Shown in pieces: positions 55,048 through 62,886 of a DNA stretch of 64,000 nucleotides. Both the position numbers and the translations under genes were made by a program. Within the stretch, counting starts at the first letter, position 1. The number at the start of each line of letters is the position of its first letter. Under the pieces are notes generated by a model. The model was given only the letters and a program-made list of their open reading frames with translations, ran no database searches and was not told where the DNA came from. The stretch is taken from assembly GCF_011759375.1 (NCBI RefSeq), contig NZ_JAARML010000004.1, positions 1-64,000 of the forward strand, written 5' to 3'. Source of the DNA: Paraflavitalea devenefica. Lineage in GTDB: Bacteria; Bacteroidota; Bacteroidia; Chitinophagales; Chitinophagaceae.

Positions 55048-56183
55048 TATTTATAAATTATCTGATGTGTATAATTATCACCCGTAAATTTCACGAGGAT
55101 ATCTGCCTTCGCTGCTTCTTTTTCAAACTTCCAGGTATAGTCCCACTGGGTAGCGTCGTTGGATTTGAAGTAGAAGTAGCTGGCGGCCGTGGAGCTGTTG
55201 GGTTTGCTGTTGTCTTTGGTAGCGCTGGCCTGGAATACGTTGGTGGTATTACCAGTCATGTCCTTTTCCACCACCCTGAATTTATAGCGCTCATCCTTAC
55301 CCCAGCTTTCCTGTTTGAATACGATGGGTATGTCGGCCGCCTTCCAAATACCGCCGCCATCATAGGTCAGTACATTGGTGATCTTGTTGTGTGCCGCAAA
55401 CCACAAGCCTACTTCCTGTATTTCGGTGAGCTGGGCCGTGGCGGTATTGAAGTTGAGGTTGAGGCGGTACGTTGTTTTGGCAGCAGCCGGGCTATTGGCT
55501 CCCTCCCCTTCTTTGATGAGCGTACCATCGAGCACAAAGCTCATGGTAGCGCCGGTGGTTTTATTGACCAGGCTATAGGACCCTGCATCGAGGGAAGTGT
55601 ACAATTCAAATACGCCTTCGGATAGTTTTTTCAAGCGGATAGCTTTGGAGAGATCGGTACCGCCTTCGGTAGCGCTGCCGGTGAGGAAGAGCTCTGCCGG
55701 GTTCTCTGCAAAGCCGATGGGCCGCTGCAGTTCCAGCACTTTCGCGTCTTTGGCCGTATCGCTGGCCACTCCATTGGATGCTACGACGGTCCATTTCACT
55801 TTTCCTTTCTCCAGGGGTTTGATGCCTGCTTTGTTGGCCACCCGGTTCAGGTCGCGGTGGGATAAGCGCAAGGTGCTTTTGGCGCCGAGCGCATCGGGCG
55901 TAAATGCAAAGACCGGTGTGGAGAAATTGCCGTCTTCTTTATCGAATAAGACTTTGTAATAAACGGGGGTTTGGTTGCCTGTTTTAGCAGACGTCCATTC
56001 AAACGTGACGATGGCATTGCTGAGCGGGTCCAGCATGAGCGAAGTATGGCTGGCCGGCGCGGCCATCGTAATGGTGGTGATGGTGGTGTTTACTTCGGTG
56101 GTCCAGTAGTCTTTGGAGCAACCCGAAGCCAGGGTGGAGAAAACGAGAACTATATATAATATTCTTTTAAGCATGTTAATCAT
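55047..56183 (-). CDS. SusE-domain surface lipoprotein
   Basis: A 378-aa lipoprotein (lipobox LASGCSK, Cys22) with a SusE-type N-terminal immunoglobulin-like domain (PLSNAIVTFEWTSAKTG, YYKVLFDKEDGNF) and C-terminal carbohydrate-binding-like beta domains (ELFLTGSATEGG, GLWFAAHNKI). SusE/SusF proteins bind glycan at the cell surface and help SusC/D. It lies downstream of susD in the mannan operon. Start could be 56183 or, three codons in, 56174. Inverted copies of one repeat flank it. Confidence 0.85.
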   Translation of the reverse strand: MINMLKRILYIVLVFSTLASGCSKDYWTTEVNTTITTITMAAPASHTSLMLDPLSNAIVTFEWTSAKTGNQTPVYYKVLFDKEDGNFSTPVFAFTPDALGAKSTLRLSHRDLNRVANKAGIKPLEKGKVKWTVVASNGVASDTAKDAKVLELQRPIGFAENPAELFLTGSATEGGTDLSKAIRLKKLSEGVFELYTSLDAGSYSLVNKTTGATMSFVLDGTLIKEGEGANSPAAAKTTYRLNLNFNTATAQLTEIQEVGLWFAAHNKITNVLTYDGGGIWKAADIPIVFKQESWGKDERYKFRVVEKDMTGNTTNVFQASATKDNSKPNSSTAASYFYFKSNDATQWDYTWKFEKEAAKADILVKFTGDNYTHQIIYK

Positions 56184-56205
56184 TTTTATGAATGTTTAGC
56201 TTGAG

Positions 56206-56245
56206 GCAAGTGGTAAGTGGCGAGTGGCTCCATTCACCACTAGCC
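56206..56245. repeat. Long inverted-repeat element, copy B (shortened, inverted)
   Basis: GGCAAGTGGTAAGT (56206-56219) and CATTCACCACTAGC (56231-56244) match the two outer parts of copy A in reverse orientation. The central stem-loop of A is missing. Confidence 0.7.
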
Positions 56246-56253
56246 TTTCTTCC

Positions 56254-58056
56254 CTACCAACCCGGGTTGCCTACTAAATTCTGGTCCTTGTTGAGCTCAT
56301 CCTGTATGATGTTCCAGAGGTACATTTTGGGTTGGAAGATGCGTGTTTCAAAGACCATCCGTTTAGTGAAGTCGGTGGTATTGGTGGCATTGACATCCAT
56401 GCCATAGAAAGGGCCACCATCTGTTTGCGTGGCGATCTTCCAGCGGCGGGTATCGAAGTACCGGAATTGTTCGAAGGCCAGCTCTACCCTTCTCTCCTTG
56501 TGGATAGCGGTGCGCCATTCGTCCTGACCAGCCGGTTCGGGTATTTGTCCGGCATCGGCGCCATAGAGCGGAATGCCGGCCCTTTCGCGGATACCGTTAA
56601 TGTAGGTTTTGATATCCGGATGACCGGGGCTGTATTCATTCAAGGCTTCTGCATAGTTGAGGTAGATCTCGGCCAGGCGGAAGATGACCACCGTGCGGGC
56701 AGCGATCTTGATCTGATCGCCGGTGAGGCAATAGGAATTGGGGTTGATGAGCTTCCTGACGATGTAACCGGTACGGCTCCAGTTGCGCCCGGTATACTGG
56801 CCACTGTTACCGCCTTTATACATTTGCACGGTGATGGGTCCTGAGCCGGTGCCACCGGTGCTGTTGATGTAGTTGTTGATCCACTTACTCAGGTTGAAGG
56901 TGATGGCCACATAGAAGCGGGGCTCACGGCCTACGTACATGTTGGAAGCGCCGGCTGCATAGTAGCTGGTGGCGGTATTGGTGAAGCCGGTTTCGGTATA
57001 ACCGGATAATGGATCCTCAATAGGCCTTCCATTGGCCATGAAGTAAGCATCCACTGCCTGCTGGGTAGGACCATGCGAGGACCAGCCGCCGATGCTATAG
57101 GGTGTGCCATATTTGTCGATGTTATAGAGTGCATCGCCATCTACTTTGGCCATGATGATCTCCGGATTCCAGTCTTTCAGGAATACGTTCTTGAGTGATT
57201 CATAAGGCTTGATCTTCCCCGTGCCATCCAATTCTTTGTAGAGGGTGTAATCGGGCATATCAATGACCGCTTTGGCTGCATCGGCTGCTCTTTTCCATTT
57301 GTTCACATCATAGGCCTGACTGATGAGCTGCGTGCCATCGGGATTTTTAAAACCGGCATAATCAGTATTGCCATTGAAGAGCGGACTGGCGGCATAGAGC
57401 AGCATCCTGGCTTTCATGGCAAGGGCCATGCCTTTTTTGATGCGGCCATATTCCTGGGAGCTTCCCTGGGTAAGGGGCAGGTTGGGAATGGCATCGTCTA
57501 TTTCCTTTTCTATGAAATCGACGCAGGCATCGTAGGGACTGCGTGCAAAGTTGAAGTCTTTGATCGGTGCATCGGGCGGAACGGGCGCATCGGACAGGAT
57601 AATGAACGGACCATACTGCGCCAGTATCCGCGAATAGAAATAGGCGCGTAGCGCTTTAGCTTCTGCTTTGTACTGCGTTTTGAGTTCGTCGCTGATCTCG
57701 GGGCATTCGTGTACCCGCTGCATAAAGTAGGAAGCCCTGCGGATGCCCTGGTAATAGTGTTTCCAGAAGTTAAAGCTGCCGCGGTTCCTGTCCCAGCTTC
57801 CGAGGTTCATGGAATAGGTATCGTCGTCGGTATAGGTAATGTCCAGCTCATCGGACAGTCCTTTCCAGGGATCATTTTCCCAGCGGATATAGGCGTATAC
57901 GCCGGCGAGGTATTGCTCGGTAGACGCTTTTTTCTCGAATACATCATCAATGGTCTGCTTATCATCGGGCACCTGGTCCAGGAACTTTTTACAGGAGCTT
58001 ACTCCGCCAATGATGAGCAGCAGCAATATAGTATAGCTAAATATTTTCATTCGCAT
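56254..58056 (-). CDS. SusD/RagB-family outer membrane lipoprotein
   Basis: A 600-aa lipoprotein (lipobox GVSSCKK), longer than the other SusD proteins here. Motifs: YKAEAKALRAYFYSRILAQYG, RLAEIYLNYAEALNEY, HKERRVELAFEQFRYFDTRR and C-terminal LVGNPGW. It should bind mannan-derived oligosaccharides and close the SusC barrel encoded 17 bp upstream. Start at 58056 or two codons in at 58050. Confidence 0.93.
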   Translation of the reverse strand: MRMKIFSYTILLLLIIGGVSSCKKFLDQVPDDKQTIDDVFEKKASTEQYLAGVYAYIRWENDPWKGLSDELDITYTDDDTYSMNLGSWDRNRGSFNFWKHYYQGIRRASYFMQRVHECPEISDELKTQYKAEAKALRAYFYSRILAQYGPFIILSDAPVPPDAPIKDFNFARSPYDACVDFIEKEIDDAIPNLPLTQGSSQEYGRIKKGMALAMKARMLLYAASPLFNGNTDYAGFKNPDGTQLISQAYDVNKWKRAADAAKAVIDMPDYTLYKELDGTGKIKPYESLKNVFLKDWNPEIIMAKVDGDALYNIDKYGTPYSIGGWSSHGPTQQAVDAYFMANGRPIEDPLSGYTETGFTNTATSYYAAGASNMYVGREPRFYVAITFNLSKWINNYINSTGGTGSGPITVQMYKGGNSGQYTGRNWSRTGYIVRKLINPNSYCLTGDQIKIAARTVVIFRLAEIYLNYAEALNEYSPGHPDIKTYINGIRERAGIPLYGADAGQIPEPAGQDEWRTAIHKERRVELAFEQFRYFDTRRWKIATQTDGGPFYGMDVNATNTTDFTKRMVFETRIFQPKMYLWNIIQDELNKDQNLVGNPGW

Positions 58057-58073
58057 AAGAATCTTTTTAACAG

Positions 58074-61000
58074 TTAGAAAGTGACATTGACGCCTACACT
58101 AAATGTTTTGATGTTGGGATAGCGGGAGCCGGAACCACCGCCCAGCTCAGGGTCCCACATTTTAAAGGGACTGATGGTAAAGAGGTTGTACCCGATGAAG
58201 TACACGCGCATGTTCTGCACGCCCAGCCGGCTGAGCGATCCCTTTTTCAAAGTATAACCCAGATCCAGCGTCTTTAACCGTAAGAACCGGCCATCCATTA
58301 CCCAATGGCTGCTGGTGGCATAGTTCTGGTTGATATCGGTGCCATAAGACAGGCGGGGATAGAAGGCATTCTGGTTGGGATTCTCCGGCGTCCAACGGTC
58401 GTGGATATTGGAATACAAGCCGCCGGAAGTCAATCCGTTCCGGAAAGGCATGAAGTCGCTGTTGAAATAAAAATCCACCATACCGGTGCCCTGGAAGAAA
58501 GCGCCGAGCGACCATTGTTTCCAGGCGATGGTAGAGCCAAAGCCATAGATGATCTGCGGCAACTGGTCGTGCCCGATCTTCATTTTGTCATCGGGACCGA
58601 TCACGCCATCCCCGTCCAGGTCTTTGAATTTGATATCGCCGGCCTGCACTACCCCTGTTGTGCGCGCCACTTTGGGATCGTCTATTTCTTCCTGTGTATA
58701 GTATCCTTCGGCTACATAGCCCATGCGGTGGAATACGGGCAGTCCTCTTGTTTCGAGCCAGGGATAAGGCTTGGACGGACTATCGTCTTCGATCACCTTA
58801 TTTTGGTTAAAGGTGAAGGTGCCGCGTACAAAGATGCTGAAATCGCCCAGGCGTTTGTTGTAATCGGCAGTCATGTCAATGCCCTTGCTGTTCACGATAC
58901 CGAGGTTACCGACGATCGGGTTCCTGATGCCGAGGAAATCGGGCACCACGCCGCGGGGGCGGAATATGTTTTCCCTTCTGCGGTTGAAGAGGTCTACCTG
59001 CAGGGACAGGGCATTGTTGAGCGTTTTTAATTCGAGGCCGAGGTTGAGGTCTTTCTCCGTTTCCCAGGTCACATCCACCGGGTATTTGTCGATATCAATC
59101 CCGCCGATGGAATTGCCTCTGTCCTGACCATACGCATAGCCGGTAGTTCCTATGACGGTACCTACATAACCAAAGCGCTGGTTGTTCACGTTAATATTAC
59201 CATTACCGACCAGGCCGTAGGAAGCGCGCAGTTTAACGAGCTGGAATACTTCGGTCAGGTTGCCATAGAAGTTTTCGTTGGACAACACCCATCCCACAGC
59301 AAAGGAGGGGAAGAACCCATATCGTTTGTCGGGGTTGAATGCTTCAGAGCCGTTATAGCCGAAAGTAGCTTCGGCCAGGTAGCGATCGTCATACGAATAC
59401 GTAAAGCGGCCTACGGAGCCCATGCTGCGGAAAGGAATGGAATTGAGCAGGTCGCCGGCGGTAGCGCTTACCCGGTCGCTTTGGTTGTATAATAACATGC
59501 CGCCTACCCGGTGACGTCCGAAGGTATTGGCATAGTTGAGGGCGCCTTCAAAGTAGAACTGGCGGCTGCCGCCATTGCTGCGGGAGAAAGACAGGTAATC
59601 CTGTCCCTGGCCGGATACCTCATATACGAGGTTACCATTTGCATCCCGGCTGCGGGCATAGAAGGTACTGGGTGTTTTGGTACGGCTGAGCGTATTGGAG
59701 TTGATGGCATCAAAGGCATAGAGTATGCGGGCCGAGAGACCTTTGGTGATAAAGCCCAGGTCCTGCTTCACCTGTATATCGGACATGGTTTGGTTCTCAT
59801 AGGTGGTAGCATACCCGCGGTTGACCAGCATGCCATAAGGGCTGTTCAAGCCACCGCCGGTAGAAGTGAATGGCTCCTTGCCGTCGGGGTACATGGTAGG
59901 ATATAAGATGGGATAGGTTTTGATGGCCATGTAAAAGATGTCGCTGGTATTGGAGCCCGGGTAGTTGCCATTGGAGATCCAGCCCTTGATGCCGAGGTCG
60001 AGCGTCGTGGTTTTGGTGGCTTTGAGCGTAAGGGCGGAGCTGAAGTTGAAGCGCGTGAATTTAATGGTAGAATTGTATTGCTGCAGGCCGTCTACTTTGA
60101 ACAAACCTGTTTCATCGTAGTAACCGGCCGATACATAGAAGTTGGATTTTTCATTGCCACCCCGGATGGTGAGGTTGGCTTTGCGGTTCTTACCAAAGTC
60201 GTTGAATATTTCTTTGAACCAGTTTACGTTGGGATAGAGATAAGGATCTTCCTGCGTATAGGTTTTGCGGATCTGTTCTTCTGCATATTTGGGATCGCTG
60301 CCCCTGGTCATCAGTGCTTCATTGGCCAACTGCATGTAGGTAACGCCATCGGCTGTTTCGGGCAGGCGGGTGAATTTGGTAAAGCCCTGGTAGAGGTCGA
60401 GGCCGATCTCTGTGCGGCCGGCCTTGCCTCTTTTGGTGGTGATGAGTATAACGCCATTGGCGCCCCGCACTCCATATACGGAGGTGGAAGAAGCATCTTT
60501 TAAGATGGTGAAGCTTTCAATATCGTTGGGGTCGAGGTTACTGAACTGACGCTCTACCCCATCTACCAACACGAGTGGCGCATTGTTGCCCGAAGTGGCC
60601 ACCCCACGTATGAAGAGTTCGGCGCCATCGCGACCCGGCTCTCCAGAGCGTTGTACGCCTACCAGTCCGGCAATACGGCCCGCCAGCACGGTACTGATAT
60701 TGGCCACCGGTTGCTTCAGGTCTTTTACATCAAGGTTGGACTGCGCGCCGAGCGTTTCTATTTTACGTTGCCGCTGGCCGTAAGCTACCACCACCACATC
60801 GGTGAGGTCATTGGCGAGCGATTGCATGGTGACTGTTACCTGTGCTTTTTTATTCACTGGTATTTCTGTACTCTGGTAACCGATAAAGCTGAGTTGCAGG
60901 GTAACCGAATCATTCGCTACCAGGAGGGTAAACTCGCCCAGGCGGTTGGTCATGGTACCATTGGAAGTGCCTTTCTCGGTAACGGACACTCCATCGAGCG

Positions 61001-61496
61001 GGTCGCCTTTTTCGCTCAGCACTTTTCCCCGCACCACGGCCGAGCGCGGCGGCAGGTTTTTCGGTGTAGCTGCTGCAATTACAGACTCCACTTCCTGCTT
61101 CCTGATGATGATGTTTACATCCTGCTGGTAAAAGGTGAGCGACTGGTTTTGAAAGATGGTTTTGAGCACCTGCGCTACCGTTACCTGCCGGGCTTCATAG
61201 TTTACCTGGAGGGTATTGTCGAGATCGGCATCGCGGTAGGTGAAATGGAAGTCGGTTTTGGTCTCCAGTTGACGAAGCACCTGTTTGATCCCTACCCCTC
61301 TGAATTGTACATCCACCTTTACCTGGTCCATGCTTTGACCACTGCCGCTGCCGGCCATGAGCACCAGGCCTGCTACCAGGGGAATGGATAATAGAAAGAT
61401 CCTCATAAGCAACCGTTTAATGACAAGTAGATGGTCCGTTGCTGCGGGTATGCTAAAAACGGCACCACTACCTGTGCATTTAGCTATTAAATGCAT
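58074..61496 (-). CDS. SusC/RagA-family TonB-dependent transporter (with STN domain)
   Basis: A 1140-aa outer-membrane transporter with a long pre-signal region, hydrophobic segment (LLSIPLVAGLVLMA), STN domain (about 57-125), regulatory-like domain (GKVLSEKGDPLDGVSVTEK), plug (FTILKDASSTSVYGVRGANG) and barrel ending FSVGVNVTF. It is the importer of the mannan locus. An extended N-terminus before the signal helix is usual for this subfamily, so 61496 is kept; 61406 is the alternative. FecR lies 142 bp upstream. Confidence 0.92.
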   Translation of the reverse strand: MHLIAKCTGSGAVFSIPAATDHLLVIKRLLMRIFLLSIPLVAGLVLMAGSGSGQSMDQVKVDVQFRGVGIKQVLRQLETKTDFHFTYRDADLDNTLQVNYEARQVTVAQVLKTIFQNQSLTFYQQDVNIIIRKQEVESVIAAATPKNLPPRSAVVRGKVLSEKGDPLDGVSVTEKGTSNGTMTNRLGEFTLLVANDSVTLQLSFIGYQSTEIPVNKKAQVTVTMQSLANDLTDVVVVAYGQRQRKIETLGAQSNLDVKDLKQPVANISTVLAGRIAGLVGVQRSGEPGRDGAELFIRGVATSGNNAPLVLVDGVERQFSNLDPNDIESFTILKDASSTSVYGVRGANGVILITTKRGKAGRTEIGLDLYQGFTKFTRLPETADGVTYMQLANEALMTRGSDPKYAEEQIRKTYTQEDPYLYPNVNWFKEIFNDFGKNRKANLTIRGGNEKSNFYVSAGYYDETGLFKVDGLQQYNSTIKFTRFNFSSALTLKATKTTTLDLGIKGWISNGNYPGSNTSDIFYMAIKTYPILYPTMYPDGKEPFTSTGGGLNSPYGMLVNRGYATTYENQTMSDIQVKQDLGFITKGLSARILYAFDAINSNTLSRTKTPSTFYARSRDANGNLVYEVSGQGQDYLSFSRSNGGSRQFYFEGALNYANTFGRHRVGGMLLYNQSDRVSATAGDLLNSIPFRSMGSVGRFTYSYDDRYLAEATFGYNGSEAFNPDKRYGFFPSFAVGWVLSNENFYGNLTEVFQLVKLRASYGLVGNGNINVNNQRFGYVGTVIGTTGYAYGQDRGNSIGGIDIDKYPVDVTWETEKDLNLGLELKTLNNALSLQVDLFNRRRENIFRPRGVVPDFLGIRNPIVGNLGIVNSKGIDMTADYNKRLGDFSIFVRGTFTFNQNKVIEDDSPSKPYPWLETRGLPVFHRMGYVAEGYYTQEEIDDPKVARTTGVVQAGDIKFKDLDGDGVIGPDDKMKIGHDQLPQIIYGFGSTIAWKQWSLGAFFQGTGMVDFYFNSDFMPFRNGLTSGGLYSNIHDRWTPENPNQNAFYPRLSYGTDINQNYATSSHWVMDGRFLRLKTLDLGYTLKKGSLSRLGVQNMRVYFIGYNLFTISPFKMWDPELGGGSGSRYPNIKTFSVGVNVTF

Positions 61497-61544
61497 AGAT
61501 TTACATCGTTTTATTTAATTCCACAATGAGTTTAATGAAACAGC

Positions 61545-61579
61545 AACCGTTGGCGGCGGCATCCGCTGACGGTTTTTTT
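61545..61579 (+). terminator. Hairpin with T-run on the strand opposite to the operon
   Basis: AACCGT (61545-61550) pairs with ACGGTT (61569-61574), with inner GCGG/CCGC, and seven Ts lie on the + strand. It is in the fecR-susC gap, whose genes run leftward, so it would stop antisense transcription. No + strand gene is seen before it. Confidence 0.45.
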
Positions 61580-61638
61580 ATTACAAGAGATGACAGGCGC
61601 TAAGGCGCATTACATGGATTCATATAGCAATCGTTTTA

Positions 61639-62649
61639 TTACTTCTTGTTAATGATGTAAATCCCGTTCTCTTTGGACAGTTTTGTATCGGTGGCCTTGC
61701 AGATGATGTCCAGCGCTTCTTCCACGCCGATATCCCGGCGGAAGGAAGTGGTGAAGATCTCGGCTCCCAGCGTGCTATCGGCCAATTCAATGCTGACATT
61801 GTAATTCCGCTCCAGGTCGTCCAGGATATCCTGCACGGGCCGGCTGGTATAGCTCAGTCGCCCGGTGGTCCAGGCAGCTACCATGCTTTCCTTCGTATTT
61901 CCAACAACAGCCTCCTGCACCGCCGTAGGTACTTTCACTTCCTGCCCTACCGTGAGGGTGGCCATTACTTTATCATTTTTGCTTACTTCCACTTTGCCCC
62001 GCTTGACCGACACCACCACATCCGGCTGACCGGGATAGGCTTTGATGTTGAAAGCAGTGCCCAATACTTTGGTGATGACGTTGCCGGTATGAATGAGGAA
62101 AGGATGATCTTCCGCATGTTTTACGTCAAAGAAGGCTTCGCCGGAGAGGTATACTTCCCGCTTCTCCCCGCTGAACGATTCCGGGAAATCGAGCGTGCTG
62201 GCCACATTGAGCCATACCTGTGTACTATCGGGCAAGAGCAGGTATTTCATCTCTCCCCGCTGGGTGATCTTGTGTACCGCATTGGCCGGCACCTGGGCTA
62301 CTGAAGGCAGCGCTTGCTGGTTACGGAAGAACCACCAGCCCCCGGCCGACAATACCAGCATCGCTGCGGCAGCTATCGCCAACCTGCGGTACCGGTGACG
62401 CATGGGACGTATGATGCCTGGTTCTGCGGCGACCTCTTCGTTGGTACCTGTTTGCAACAGGCCCTGGTTGTCTACATAGGTAACTGACTTTAAGGAGCGC
62501 GCCGTAGACTGGTATACCTGCGCCAACATGTGGCGCACGGTTTCCTCGTGCTGGTTTTCCTGCAGGAGGTCCATGAGTTCCTGGTATTCCTGCTGCGTGC
62601 AGGTACCTGCAATGAATTTATTGAATAGTATTTCGATCCTGGCTGGCAT
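61639..62649 (-). CDS. FecR-family anti-sigma factor without a local sigma gene
   Basis: A 336-aa protein with an N-terminal helical region, a membrane helix (about 86-103, LAIAAAAMLVLSAGGWWFF), FecR core (LSGEAFFDVKHAEDHPF, VLGTAFNIKAY, VSVKRGKVEV) and DUF4974 end (AWTTGRLSYTSRPVQDILDDL). It should respond to the STN domain of the SusC downstream. Unlike the other three FecR genes, no sigma gene precedes it: upstream are only repeats and the tail of a T9SS gene. Confidence 0.9.
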   Translation of the reverse strand: MPARIEILFNKFIAGTCTQQEYQELMDLLQENQHEETVRHMLAQVYQSTARSLKSVTYVDNQGLLQTGTNEEVAAEPGIIRPMRHRYRRLAIAAAAMLVLSAGGWWFFRNQQALPSVAQVPANAVHKITQRGEMKYLLLPDSTQVWLNVASTLDFPESFSGEKREVYLSGEAFFDVKHAEDHPFLIHTGNVITKVLGTAFNIKAYPGQPDVVVSVKRGKVEVSKNDKVMATLTVGQEVKVPTAVQEAVVGNTKESMVAAWTTGRLSYTSRPVQDILDDLERNYNVSIELADSTLGAEIFTTSFRRDIGVEEALDIICKATDTKLSKENGIYIINKK

Positions 62650-62708
62650 TGTTTAGTTGACGTACGCGGGGAAAGAAAGTACTAGTGAGGGGGAAAGTTT
62701 TTTTGCCT

Positions 62709-62736
62709 GGTTCGTGAGGACACGAACCAAGGCGGG
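62709..62736. repeat. Palindromic repeat family 2, copy 2
   Basis: GGTTCGTGAGGACACGAACC (62709-62728) then AAGGCGGG, as at 50515. A half copy (ACGAACCAGGGCGGG) is at 62802-62816. Confidence 0.8.
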
Positions 62737-62740
62737 AGAG

Positions 62741-62792
62741 CCGCAGCGTCCTCCGCTGGCGCGCGGGTGCCTGGCGGGGAGAGACACTGCGG
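62741..62792. repeat. Palindromic repeat family 1, copy 4 (intergenic)
   Basis: Ends CCGCAGCGTC (62741-62750) and GACACTGCGG (62783-62792), with a different centre from copies 1-3. It lies between the two parts of repeat family 2, so the elements are nested or clustered. Confidence 0.82.
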
Positions 62793-62818
62793 GGAATAAA
62801 GACGAACCAGGGCGGGCA

Positions 62819-62849
62819 TAAAAAAGCCGGAAGGAGAAGTCCTTCCGGC
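62819..62849 (-). terminator. Intrinsic terminator of the T9SS cargo gene
   Basis: A ten-pair stem (62826-62835 with 62840-62849), a four-base loop and, reading leftward, a run of Ts. It is 38 bp beyond the stop at 62887. Confidence 0.9.
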
Positions 62850-62886
62850 GTGCTCTGAACCAAAAACCTGTTACATAGAAAAATTC

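Noticed and set aside
62618..62863. 81-codon leftward ORF
   Set aside because: Built from the palindromic repeats and terminator; no protein-like pattern.
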